Assembly (NCBI RefSeq): GCF_025602895.1
Contig: NW_026516207.1
Location: 1,146,460 to 1,210,459, forward strand
From: Polychytrium aggregatum
Lineage: Eukaryota; Chytridiomycota; Chytridiomycetes; Polychytriales
Direction of reading: 5' to 3'
Length of the DNA stretch: 64,000 bases
Positions 45,165-56,300 of this stretch are shown piece by piece. The position numbers and the translations under genes are program-made. The notes under the pieces were generated by a model. That model had not been told where the DNA came from. It did no database searches and saw nothing but the letters and a program-made list of their open reading frames with translations. Each line of letters opens with the position of its first letter. Position 1 is the stretch's first letter.

Positions 45165-45818
45165 TCACGTGATCCCACCCAAACGACGGATCTTCCTGCC
45201 ACCAAAGAGCGCCTCGTTCAAACCCTCACCAGGCCAAGACAGGACTTTCCCTCCTTGCGACTCACCTTGTGCTGGATGCGATTCTGGCTTGGTGAAATGG
45301 TGGCGCAAATTGTCCATGGCTTGCACCCCAAGCAAGCCAATTCGAGATTGGGAGGGCCTGATCTGGGACCACCTGCGATCGTGATCGTGGATGCTCTCGC
45401 CCTCGAACGACAGCTGGTGGAAATTGGTAGCGTGGCTTGGGTGGTCAGCGGCGGGCGAGAGAGGCGTTCCTGTTTGTTCGCCTGAGGGAGAAGGGGACAT
45501 GGCCTGATCCTGTCTCGTTGGGCCAGCTGGCAGCGCCGATGCCACCTCGCTGTTGATGATCGTGTTGTAGGCAGTCCGGAGCTCGAGGGTATCGAATTCA
45601 GTCGGCGACTTTGTGGTGCGAATCAGCTCCAGGGCATCCGTCAAGCAGAGCTGTTGGGAGATTGTGCGATCAATTTCTTCGAGTATTTCATCGTCAGCCT
45701 GTTCGTCGCTGGCCTTATTGCCGCAGCGATCATCTTGTTCCTCCGCTTCAGCCAAGGAGCAACAGGATCGGGGCCGGGTTGGTAAAGGACTGTGAATCTG
45801 GATGACCTCACGAGGCAT
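45165..45818 (-). CDS. Hypothetical acidic protein, possible first exon of the zinc-finger gene
   Basis: A 217-codon frame starting MPREVIQIHSP. It is rich in Glu/Asp and Ser/Pro (EAEEQDDRCG, DEILEEIDRTISQQL, SPSPSGEQTGTPLSP), as in many activation regions. No domain recognised. A strong donor GTGAGT at 45265 suggests the exon really ends there. Its position and composition fit the N-terminal half of a transcription factor whose DNA-binding part is at 44659-44967, but the splice is unproven. Confidence 0.45.
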   Translation of the reverse strand: MPREVIQIHSPLPTRPRSCCSLAEAEEQDDRCGNKASDEQADDEILEEIDRTISQQLCLTDALELIRTTKSPTEFDTLELRTAYNTIINSEVASALPAGPTRQDQAMSPSPSGEQTGTPLSPAADHPSHATNFHQLSFEGESIHDHDRRWSQIRPSQSRIGLLGVQAMDNLRHHFTKPESHPAQGESQGGKVLSWPGEGLNEALFGGRKIRRLGGIT

Positions 45819-46560
45819 GGCGCTGGAGAAGTTGATGGGTAGCCGCCATCATCGCTCTGAGAGTTATATCTTGGCAGGCACTGTGGGCCGTTCGTGCATG
45901 TGGTCCAGGCTCGAGCCGTTGGTGTGCGGAGGCGAGGGAGAAACAGTGGCGTTGTCGATCACTCCCTCCAATGGAACTCAGCCCCGCAGGGCAACCAGAG
46001 GCAACCGGCTGCGTTATGTGAATCCTTTGGTCAAGTTGGGTCACGGTCACAGCTCCCGGATTCGTCACTCGCCGTTGCTGACGCAGCTTGGCTGGTTCAC
46101 AGTGCTGGGCCTGCACGATCCACCGGAGGATGGTTGGTGCAGTGCGCTTGGATCAGAAACAATGGTCGTTCGCAGCGGCTCGCTGTCGGGGAGCCAAGCG
46201 GAGGACAATGTTGGAACTCTCCGCTCATGACCGTTCGCCGTGAGGTGTGAAGTGGTCTGGGTAAAGGGGGGCTTGCCCGGCTTGGCGATAAAGCCCCACG
46301 ACCAAGCGGCGGCCAGCAAACATCAACTCTTTCGATGCTCAATCCTTCTGGAGGCTTCGACACCATGGTACGAACAAGGTTGAGTCGTTTGTTGTCATCG
46401 TTGGTCGCTGCTGATCCAGTCACTCGGCTCCAAAACAACGTTGAGATGACGTGTCTGGGACCTCGAGGGCATCACCGGCTCAAGCGGATGCTTTGCCTGC
46501 CATCAACCTGACCACACAGGGTCGAAAACCTTGGCTTATCCTCTCTGTTGTCTCCACCAG
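45819..46560. other. Divergent upstream region of zinc-finger and velvet genes
   Basis: Should contain both promoters and the missing first exon of the velvet gene. No ATG could be tied to the first recognised velvet exon with confidence. Confidence 0.4.
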
Positions 46561-47757
46561 CCCAGCAAGCACCCGTTTTTTCTGAAGATTGTAGACCAGC
46601 CCGAGAGAGTTCGTTCCTCTGGGTTTGGCCATCAGCTTCATGGGCGGCCAATCGATCCAGCCCCGGTCCTGCAGCTCTTTCGGCGGGGTGCTGATGGAGA
46701 GTTGATATCTGAGCAAGTATCCCAGCATGTCTTGGGTGAAGCGTCGTTCATGCGAGAACGGGGCGAGCGGGCTGTGTCGTCTGTCTTTGCTAACCGGAGC
46801 TTTCGGACGGACTAGTCCCTCGTTGATGACGGAAGCGTCGCTCTTTGTGATCCATGTCCAGCTCTATGCTGCTGATGGCATGGAGGATCGAAGCCTTGTC
46901 GTCAACCCGGCCCGGCTCAAGGAAGCTGTTCCTCGCCCCTCGACTTCCCTGGCACTCCATCATCGGGTCGCTCATACCCCACCCCCGGACACTGACTCGC
47001 TCCAGACAGAGAACGTCATTGGTTCGCCAAGCATGGCGCCTGTCGCAGCAGCCAATGGTAAGTCGCCAGTCATGACGTCGCCATCATCCCCAGATGCACC
47101 ACGAGCGTTGGAACTGACCCACCATCTTCCAAGGCTGCCAGAGCTGCAGCCCTGATGCAGGCAGTCCCGACTGGCTTCAGGATTTGAGCGACAGCGACCA
47201 AGTCGCGAGGATGCTGTTTCCAGCCGCCCAACCCTCGCTCTTCGGGAACTTGGTTTCCTCGGCTGTTTTCTCCAAGAGTGCCCAAAACTCCATGACCGGC
47301 GTCTTCTTTGTGTTCTCCAAGCTGTTCATTCGAGTCGAAGGAACATACAGGCTCAAGTTCACCTTGGCCGACTTGGGCGATCCTTGGTGAGGCAGTCGCA
47401 CCACGACCTCGAGCGCTCTGGCCAGCAAATCCACGAACTGACCTTCTCTCAACTCGGCCTGTTCAAGCTGCCCTGCCTTGGTCACCATCCAGTCCGAGGG
47501 TTTTGTGTCCTATGGATGGAAGAACTTTCCAGCAATGTCAGGTACGTACCCTGTGGTAAATCTGCATAGCATCGTGGACATTATGCATCGCCGCTGGGTT
47601 GATGTTTGGGAGGTTCGGGATGCGACCGTTCACCCATGCATCGCTGACAGGCGTCGAATCGACTGCCCAAATTGTACCTGCAGAGCCCACGTCCACTTTC
47701 AAAGCCCTTGCCCAGCAAGGTGTCCATGCTGTCCGTCGAAGTCGAGGAAGGAAGTGA
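46561..47757 (+). CDS. Velvet-domain transcription factor (5' end not located)
   Basis: Exons 46561-46735, 46800-47057, 47161-47386, 47468-47541 and 47651-47757 keep frame throughout. They give ~280 residues. Velvet signatures in order: FLKIVDQPERVRSSGFG, RPIDPAPVLQLF, SLFVIHVQLYAADG, a long insertion (TPPPDTDSLQTEN), GVFFVFSKLFIRVEGTYRLKF (the hallmark), then GFVSYGWKNFPAMSG and FKALAQQGVHAVRRSR at the C-terminus. Velvet proteins (VeA, VelB, VosA, VelC) are fungal DNA-binding regulators of development and secondary metabolism with an NF-kB-like fold. The fragment is closest in layout to VelB/VosA because of the insertion between strands, but subfamily is uncertain. The first exon with the start codon lies upstream of 46561. 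Confidence 0.85.
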
Positions 47758-47918
47758 TCTTTGCAATCACTTCAGTGTCTCCAGAGAGGAGTCTCGCTTC
47801 GCTTTGCAGTAAGCACGCACACGTCTCAGTTACCCTGTGGACCGGGTGGTCTCTGCTATGGATGGCGGCTGTGTGTGTTTTCAAGGCTCGCAGGGACATC
47901 AAAAATAGGGTGCCAACT

Positions 47919-48440
47919 TCATTTTGAGAGCATTGCATCCCTTGACGAAAGTGGCTCCAGGAGAATAGCGAGAGACTCCTGGAGGAACGCTTGGTTCTGG
48001 CGAAACTCCCTAACCATCTCTGTGAGCGTGAGCCATGACTTTCTAACAGCTTCAGCGCTCCCAATGCACGCGACTGTTGTGTTGTCTGGGTCCTTCAGCT
48101 CACTCAGTTTCTCCAGCATCATGCAGAGTGTTGCCATTCGGGTGAATCCCAAGGTCGAGGCAGTTGTCTTCAGTTTCAAAGCTTCCTCTTTCAGCCTCGC
48201 GAAGAACTCGGTGTCTCTCCTGGTCCTGTGTTGTCAATCGAGATCAGCGAATCGGCGTGTTCTAGTGGGTGATGAACGAAGTGCAGGAATAGCAGGTACT
48301 CACAGATGATCTCGGATGACAACCAAGGATGCACGGACTGTGTTTGAATACAGCACTGCCATTTCCTTCGCGAACGGTCGCTCCGGATTGTTTCCGTCCA
48401 GACGAAGAACTTGATTCCATTGACTCCTGTCAATCTCCAT
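47919..48440 (-). CDS. YPD1-like HPt protein lacking the phosphoacceptor histidine
   Basis: Two exons, 48440-48304 and 48225-47919, joined in frame, starting MEIDRSQWNQVLRLDG. About 147 residues, the normal size for a histidine-containing phosphotransfer protein. The helical layout matches YPD1: an N-terminal helix after W, then EMAVLYSNTVRASLVVIRDHL, then the active-site helix, then LCMMLEKLSEL. The active-site consensus AHxLKGSSAxLG reads ALKLKTTASTLGF, so His is Leu, while the neighbouring Lys and the LG turn are kept. HPt proteins relay phosphate between hybrid kinases and response regulators (HOG pathway). Without His this one cannot relay phosphate and may act as a binding decoy or be decaying. 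The reading frame and splice sites are intact, which argues for function. Confidence 0.7.
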
Positions 48441-49079
48441 CACTTTGACTCGCCGGGTATGGTGACAGAGGCGGAGAAACGTCCCCGTACACGTTCGCCA
48501 CTTGGCTCTGATGGAGGCAAACGATCAAGTGGGCTCAAGATTTTTGGCGAAGTGGATGAATGGGCCGAAGAAAGGTGTGCTCTGGCCCTCTGATTCAAAC
48601 CAAATTCGGATCACTGGGCCAGTCCACAATGGCACCCAGTGCTTGGCTACTTGCAAGTCCATCGTCCTTGGCCAACTTGCGTTTGCGAGGAACAGCTGCT
48701 CTCGATTGGGTACTCGCGGTCTTCAAGATACCCATCTCAACGACCAAAAGTCGTCTATGGCAGCCAGAGAGAGCAATGTGAATGGGCCAAGCCCTTTGCT
48801 CAGGGACTTGGGAGAACAACCAGGACACAAGCCCCAGACCCATTCACGTGGCCACGACCCAATCGCCGTGGTTGGCCTGATGCCAAGGCGTGGTCCTGGC
48901 TCTGGCCCTGTCGCCTTCCTCCAGCCATCTGCCACTTCTCCTCGCTCTCCTCCTGCTCACATTCAGAATGGCGCCCCAGCGACCCGTCAGCCAGGAATGC
49001 CCCAACTCCTTGGTGGCCGATATGCTTCCAGTTAGCTCCCCATCTGCGTCCCTTTCCAATTTCGACTTTCTCCCATGTC

Positions 49080-50396
49080 ATGGTTTGCAACGACGCCTTC
49101 CTCGCTACCCTCGACCTGGCAACCCTCACCAAACTTCCTCAGCTCGCTCGTCAGTACAGAGGCGTCTTGTCTCTCGTTTCGAACAGGGCGTGGATGCACC
49201 AGCTCTATCGCAAACTCAAAATCACAGCAGCCATATTCACCGGAGTTGACGTGTCCATCGATCGCAGACAGGTCCTCGAGGGCATGTGTTCCTTCTGCAG
49301 TCGCAAGGATGGCTGCCCTCGCAGCTTTGAAGCCTACCAGAAAGAGATGCCACTCTGGTGGGCAATCTGTCGCTGTCCCTCTCTCGAAGCCAATACCAGG
49401 CGTCTGCTGTCGGCCGGGCTGATCCAAGCCAACGTCGACTGTCACGCCTGCACATCAAACTCTTCACAGGACATGGTTCGAACACTCGACCCGCAGGAGC
49501 AGTTCCACATCGTTGACAGTGCTCGAATCATCCAGCGTGGACACTGTCGAAGCTGCAGCGGAATGCCTCACGGACGGTTTGGGTACTCGGTCATCCGATT
49601 TGATCACCACCCCTTCCACACTGCCGAGCAGTGGTCTCAACTGCTCCCTCACGAACTCGACACTATCCAAAATCGGCCCCTTCGGACCCTTCGTCTTGTG
49701 AACTGCAGTTTCTCGTCTGTCTCTGGCTGGCCGGTCGCTTTCCCTTTTCTCTCTGATCTGCAGCTCAATGGCAAGCTTCCAGAAGGCGAGATTGACAGCC
49801 TGGAGGGAATGCCCCAAATGCCCCAGCTGGAAAAGTTGATGCTGCCCCTATTTCTCAAAAGTCTCGAATGCATCCCTCAGAGCCTCTGTCGTTTGCAGTC
49901 GCTTGATTTGGGCCATCACGCCCAAATTGCTTCACTGGTGGGACTGCCCCTCCTTCCAAGTTTGAAAATACTCGTCCTTCCCCCATCTATTCTCTCATTG
50001 CAAGGATTGCCAGCGCAATTGGATCGCCTCGTGGAAATGAATATGTGGGGCTGCAGTCGCTTGGAGTCGCTCCGGTGGCTGCCTGTCATGCCCGAGCTCA
50101 AGCTACTCAAACTGCCCCAGTCAGGCCCTTCCCTGAATGATTTCGATACTCATTGCTCAGGCGCTCTGGTTTCAGCATCGGTGACAGAGTTGTGGATTCC
50201 GTCGTCGTTCAGTGGTCTCCAAATGCTCTCGGCCGCATTCGCAACCATCAGGACCCTTCATGTGTCCATCAGTGGGCCAGGGGATACGTTTGTCCAATTT
50301 CTTCCGATGCCACACCTGGAGCAGCTTTTGATACATGGGCACAGTCCATGCCAATTCGTTGGACTGCCCGAATCGGTCAAGATCTTCAACCTCTAG
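49080..50396 (+). CDS. Leucine-rich-repeat-like protein with N-terminal CND module
   Basis: The first in-frame ATG is at 49080 and gives 438 residues. Residues 1-45 (MVCNDAFLATLDLATLTKL...QYRGVLSLVSNRAW) match the N-terminal module of the Sel1 protein at 35680-37257. A Cys-rich middle follows (CSFCSRKDGC, CRSCSGMPHGR). From ~residue 200 irregular leucine-rich repeats appear (LRTLRLVNCSFSSVSGWP, LSDLQLNGKLPE, LEKLMLPLFLKSLECIP, LQSLDLGHHAQIASLVGLP). The layout resembles F-box-LRR proteins, but no F-box signature is clear. Function unknown. Confidence 0.7.
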   Translation: MVCNDAFLATLDLATLTKLPQLARQYRGVLSLVSNRAWMHQLYRKLKITAAIFTGVDVSIDRRQVLEGMCSFCSRKDGCPRSFEAYQKEMPLWWAICRCPSLEANTRRLLSAGLIQANVDCHACTSNSSQDMVRTLDPQEQFHIVDSARIIQRGHCRSCSGMPHGRFGYSVIRFDHHPFHTAEQWSQLLPHELDTIQNRPLRTLRLVNCSFSSVSGWPVAFPFLSDLQLNGKLPEGEIDSLEGMPQMPQLEKLMLPLFLKSLECIPQSLCRLQSLDLGHHAQIASLVGLPLLPSLKILVLPPSILSLQGLPAQLDRLVEMNMWGCSRLESLRWLPVMPELKLLKLPQSGPSLNDFDTHCSGALVSASVTELWIPSSFSGLQMLSAAFATIRTLHVSISGPGDTFVQFLPMPHLEQLLIHGHSPCQFVGLPESVKIFNL

Positions 50397-50644
50397 ATGC
50401 CCATGCTCATGTCCTGGTTGTGGAGGCTGGGTCTCTCAAAGCTCATTGGTCAAACTCCCTGAGCGATGTGTAGTGCTCCTGGAGACAATCTGTGCAGGCT
50501 ACGGAGCAGCGAGCAGCATCGCAGCGCAGCGGCATGGAAATCGAGAATGCTGCGTTTGGTCATCACGAACGATGAGCGAGTGTGTATTCAGTTTCCAGAA
50601 ATACACATCAATCCTGCCTCAAAGCGAGTGTCCCACTCGACATG

Positions 50645-52453
50645 CTACGTTGGCGTGAAGCTGCCGTACATTTTGTCCTCCTTGACCGTCGAGATGAACC
50701 CGGCCTCGCCGATCTGGAGGTGCCCGATCTCGTTCTCGCACGTATTGATGTCCTCGCCATACCGCACTATCCGGTTGCCGATGGCCCGGACCGATTTGCG
50801 TGTCGTGACGTTGCAGTAGTCGTCGGGACTGGATGTCTGGAACCGAGACAGAGTGTGGGCGGTATCAAGAGCAAATCGCATCGGATGCTGGAGCGCTCGG
50901 CGGGCCTCCGTGAATCCAGGCGTCTTTTTGGTCGCCCGCATCGTCGCCCAGTAGATGATCTCGGCAATCTTGCTCAAGATCGCTGTTGCCGAGCCGATCG
51001 CTGCGATGATGATCGGGAGCGGTGGAATCGAGAGCATTCCGGCTCCGGCAAACCCGTAGTAGTCGCAGTTGACCGTCAGCGCCGAGTGATAATGCATGAT
51101 GGCATAGTGCGCCGACGACCCAATCCCGACGGCCACGCCCCGATACATGGCCTCGGTGTGGTAGTATCCGTCGGGATAGGTTGCCCACGAGAGGTAGTTG
51201 CAGAAGGTGGCGCCTTGGGATGGGTAGTAGCTGGCGTTGAGGACCGACTGAAAGACGCTCTGACGGATCAGTGGCAGCACTCCGTAGCTGTCGGTGGTCT
51301 CGCGGAAGGCCAGCTGGGCCGTCCGGGCAAAGCTCGACGGCGATGTCGGATAGGCCACCGAGAACGACCTCGAGGGACTCGATGCTGCCACCAGTCGACC
51401 GCCCGTTACTGCCGACCACTGGTCCAACACAAAGCTGTACTGGATGACTCCGACTCCGACCTGGACAAACACAACGCACTCTTGCTGGAAGGTCGAGTTG
51501 ACGACGGTCTGGGCAATGTCGTCAAAGACACTTCCTGCCGGGAGCGTGACGCTCATCTCGAGCATGAATCCGCGGCCGTTGGACGAGAGGACCGAGCTGA
51601 CGATGTTGGAGGCGCCGTTGGTGTTGATCGAGGGCTGCGGCTGTCCGTCGTCGCACTCGGCCTGGATGATGTAGACCGGTCCCTGGCCTTCGATCGTGAA
51701 CGAGTCCATCGGATTGTTCATTGGCTAGCCGGCCCAGGCGCCGATGATGCCGTCCGACAGCGGTAGTCCGTAGTTGTAGACGGTGGCAAAGTCGGCGTCG
51801 CCCTGGATGAACTGCTGGATGGCAATGTTGGGCGACAGAACCGAGCCGATATAGTTTGGCGGATTGCATGTTCCCTGGAGCAGGAAGGTCTCGGTGGCGT
51901 CCCACACGAACGAGATGCTGCATCCAATCAGGATCAGCTCCGAGACAATCTCGATGAGGTAGCTGATCTGGATGATCTTGTAGCCGGGGCTCCTCTTTCC
52001 CTTGACCCAAAAGTCGGCAATCTCGGCCACAGTGATCTTCCCGCGGACCAGGTCGCTTGCGGTCATCGAGAGCCGGATGATGTCGGAGATGCGGGTGCTG
52101 GCATGGTGGGCGAGCAGGGCACAGGCAATCACAAACAGCTGGAGAAAGTTGTAGACCCAGATCCCGGGCATGACGGTGTAGAGCGCAATGATGAAGATTC
52201 CCGTCACGAACGTGTGCGCAACAACCGCAACCGCCAGCCATGCCATGATCTGCGTCACCTCGTTCGACAGGAACTTGATCGTTTTCTTGAAGGTGGACGA
52301 GTTCACGATGGTGGCTGCGATTTTCCTGACCAGAGCAACAGCTGGATGCTCGCGGCAGAGGTTTTCTGAATTCGATGACCGACGACTTTGTCTTCCACCT
52401 GAAACAGCACCACAACTTCCCAACTTCTCGGACTTCAGAAGCGGCTTGTCCAT
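50645..52453 (-). CDS. Hypothetical multi-pass membrane protein with an in-frame TAG
   Basis: A 601-codon frame starting MDKPLLKSEK at 52453 is open to 50645 except for one TAG at 51727-51725 (after GIIGAWAG). Coding character continues in the same frame on both sides. Predicted membrane segments: IMAWLAVAVVAHTFVTGIFI, VYNFLQLFVIACALLA, IIQISYLIEIVSELILIGCSI and, near the end, PPLPIIIAAIGSATAILS. The ~280-residue stretch between them (after the TAG) is rich in Ser/Thr/Asn and Cys and could be extracellular. No family recognised. The TAG could be removed by a 57-nt intron (GTCTAC...CTAG, phase 0, weak donor), be read through, or be a real mutation separating two ORFs (242 and 358 codons). Confidence 0.6.
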
Positions 52454-53348
52454 CTTGTTCGAGCTTGTGCTTCGGGACGGAGGACAGCTGCCTGTACCCT
52501 GCTTCTTCCAACTCGGCTCGATAGCAATAGCCGTGCCGAAGTGTCGTGGCTTGCCGAGTGACGATCCTCGGGGTCGTTCATTGAAAAGGGCAGTCCGGCT
52601 TGGTGCCCCGAACTGGGTTTCAGGAACCGGATTTTGGGATGGATTTTGGGATGGATTTTGGATGGATTGCTTCCAAGAGAACCTTGGCTCACGCTCACAT
52701 CATAATCCATGGTGCAAATCAATGACCGAAGGATGTGTGCGGTCTCCGATAGCGATATGAGGAGTGTGAATTTGCAAATCCTGCTTGCTCAAGTTGCCCG
52801 AAGGAGTCGCTCAGGTGGAGGGCGATTCCAGGCCCGATTTGAATATGACGACGTCACTCGACATCGGATTTCGGCGCGCTGTGATTGGCAAGGGCTTCCT
52901 GTCTCGGCGAATCAATGCTGGAAAGCGCAAGGTGGGAATATTCTCCAAAATTCGGCCGAGAAAAGCATCATGGCCCGGTCGAGTTGCCGCTGGCCGAGAG
53001 GGCCAGGCATTGGGGCGAACGAGGATGGCTCGCATCATCAATCCACCACGACGACCTGGTCACCTGGAAGGGATATGAGAATACCAGTCGAAACAGGATT
53101 AGTCGGATCCCCGCATTACGGGCGATCAAATAAATCAGGCGACATGTTCAAACGAGCCCAGGCTGCATGCCTCTGATGCCATAGAAGCGGGCGTGTTGCT
53201 CGTTTTTTTCTGGGACATGGTCGTCTCCTTGAATTGAGCACCACTTGAGGGGAGGGGCGGTGTTTGGGCTTGTCCTCCACATTCTATTCCTTGGCAGTCG
53301 CCCCTCCTCTCGCTCCATCCATCCATCCCATTCAACAGCCAGTGCGCC
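52454..53348. other. Divergent upstream region
   Basis: Promoter region of the membrane-protein gene (-) and of the SAM-TIR-NACHT gene (+). It has a short TTTTGGGATGGA tandem run at ~52630-52668. The 155-codon plus-strand frame at 52709 has no domain and I do not accept it as a gene. Confidence 0.4.
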
Positions 53349-56300
53349 ATGTCTGCGGCCACAGGTGAGCCTCTGTTGATGATGCATCACCGATGGCGGG
53401 TGACGGCAATGTCTGCTGCTGACCCTTGTGCCAGACTTTGATGCCTTCCTGGACAAGCACGATCTCGCCAGGAACAAGACCCTCCTGGTCGACCACGAGA
53501 TCAACAGCACCGACCTGGTGGGTTGCTTGACTCTGCAGCCGATGGCATGATGCACTGGATGGTTGGACGGTGTCCATGCTGGCGATGGAATGTCGCCGAC
53601 ACTGCGGCCGTCGATGCCCCTGGCCATCCAGACATTGTTGCTGAACAACGGCTGCCTGTCCAGGTCCTCTCTCTGACCGAGCCAGAGATGAAGCAGATCG
53701 GGCTCAAGCTCGGCGCCATCAAGAAGATCCAGCGAGCCCAGCGTCAGCACACCGAGTCGCCTGTTGTCGTCCACAAGAGCGAGCCACCGCCATCCAAGAC
53801 ACCCGATGGCAGCGAGAATGCTGTTCTCCCTGTGGTCCGATACAGACCGCCTCCGCTGACGAGGGGATGGAAGTGCCAGCTGGGCAACAGGGACCACGAG
53901 GTGTTCATCAGGTACGGCGATGTCTGTGGTGCAGTGTGGGGTGTCTGCACTCCAGCCGGTTGATCATCAATCCATGTCCATGTCTGCACTGGCAACATCG
54001 ACATCCAGAGTGCCCACTGACCATCGCCTCTTTGCCCAGCTATCGAGTCTTCAGCGACGAGATGCCCGCAATCAAGCTCTACGCCGCCCTCAAGTCGTCC
54101 AGCCAATACGACAAGAACCTGTGTCCGTACCTCGACCAGCTGTGTCTCGTCGATGCCATGAACTGGGAGACGGGCTTCATCAACGGCCTGGTCAACTCGC
54201 AGGTCATTGTGCTGGTTCTGTCGGAGCGGGGACTGAGCCGCACCCGCGAGGCACACCTCAAGCCAGACAACCAGTTCCTGGAGGTGAGCAAGCGAGCGGT
54301 TGGCCGAGCCATCCATGTCGATGCACTTGCACTCGATAGTCCCTGACACTCACACTCACACTCACACTCACACTCACACTCACACTCACACTCACACTCA
54401 CACTCACACTCACACTCACACTCACACTCACACTCACACTCACACTCACACTCAGGTCCAGCATGCCCTGCGTCGGATGCGAGAGTCGGCCACCACCGGC
54501 CGCCCGGTGACCGTCCAGCCCGTCTACATGTGGTCGACCCGCATCATCAACAACCAGACCTATGCTTCCAAGTACTTCCCCAACCCCGACGACTTTCCCG
54601 ACGAGCCGCCCTGCCACGATCTGAGTCCCCTCGTCGACGGCAAGCCCGTGTCGATCCGCCAGACCATCCGAGATGTCCTGGCTCTCCAGCAGTTCAATGC
54701 CGCCGATGGGACGGCGGTGATGAGGTGGGTGGCTGCTGTCATCCCATCGATGGCAAACCATTTCTTCTGCATTGCTGTCATGCTTGATCGCAACATCCTG
54801 CACACCATGCACACCATCAATGCCATGCACACCATCAATGCCATGTGCACCATGCTGCATCAGACTCCTCTCACAACACCACACGACACCATATACATCG
54901 CCTCACCTTGCTGCACATCCATCTGACCACATCCAACTGACCCCATTCCCTTCTCATTCGTCCATCCCCCGCCACCACACAGGCTCTCTCCGTACATCCG
55001 AGTGCTTGTGGCCAAGACCGAGAGGGCCATCGCCGAGGGCATCCTCTACCACCAGAGCCGACCCATCGTCCTCGCTGCCGACGAAGACTCGCAGCTCCGC
55101 GTCCTGCTCGATCCCATCGACTTTGACCCCGACAGGAAGGCGCTCGAGGATCTGTATGTCGAGGGAACCCGCCAGTGGCTGTTTGACCATGTCACTGCCT
55201 GGGTCGACGACGACGACAACGCCGACCTGGTCCTGTGGGTCAATGCCGTCGCCGGTGTCGGCAAGTCCGTCGCTGCCGCCCAGATCGCCAACATCCTGCT
55301 TGGTCGGGACCAGCTGGCGACATCGCTGTTCCTCAAGTACAACGACACCCGCAAGAACAACCCCCGCATCCTGCTGACCACGATCGCATATGGACTGTGT
55401 CGCTGGTACGCACCGATCGGCCGTCGGCTCCTCGACGTTGGCCACTCCAAGGACGACCTCGACAAGATGAGCATCCCGGACCTGTTCAAGGCCGTGATTG
55501 AGGATCCACTCGAGGCACTTGGCCAGTACCGGCCCAAGGGAGCCGTCGTGGTGATGGTCGATGGACTGGACGAGTGCCATCCGCGCGACGAGATCCTGTC
55601 GCTCCTGGCCTGGCGACTCACGCAGCTGAAGGACGAGTCCCGGATCAAGCTGCTGCTGACGTCCCGCCCCGAGGCCGACATCAAGGCTGCCTTCCGAGGA
55701 GTGCCGACCACGACGATCGAGCCGTCGAGCGAAGACAACATCCGCGACCTCCGGGTGTTCATCGACCATCGTCTCAGGGACCACCCCAGCCTCAGCGAGT
55801 CGGACCGCACCCAGGCGATCTCGGTGCTGCTGGACCAGTCCAAGACATTCGTGTGGATCAACCTGATCCTCAACACCGTCGAGCACGAGCTAGAGACTCC
55901 CGAGCCTGGATCGACTCCGTGCGAGGAGAGCGACGCAGCACACGAGCCACGGACACTGACCGTCGAGATGATCCGAGAAATCAACGACAGCGCCGCCGAT
56001 GTCGGCCAGCTGTACCACAAGACATTCGCCAAGATCCACTCGCAGTCGAGTCACCCAGCCGAACTGGTCACGGTGGTGTCGGCGATCGCCACGGCCCAGT
56101 CGATCCTGACCCCGCAGATCATCGCCGATGTGTTTGGACTCGAGATCGGCGTCGTTCGCGAGTGTCTCAAGAGCCTCAGTCTGGTCCTCGATCCTGGTGC
56201 CAATGGATTGGGTCCCCGAGGCAGCCGGTCCACCAACACCGAGGTCAAGTTCAACCACAAGTCGGTGGCGGACTATCTCCTCGGCGATGCATCGACTGGC

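Noticed and set aside
52709-53176. 155-codon ORF between two divergent genes
   Set aside because: No domain, no splice support, and a composition typical of noncoding frames here.
54300-54926. Long ORFs of THTHTH or SVSVSV repeats
   Set aside because: They are translations of the (CACTCA)n array. Splice sites at 54284 and 54455 remove it and restore the TIR domain.
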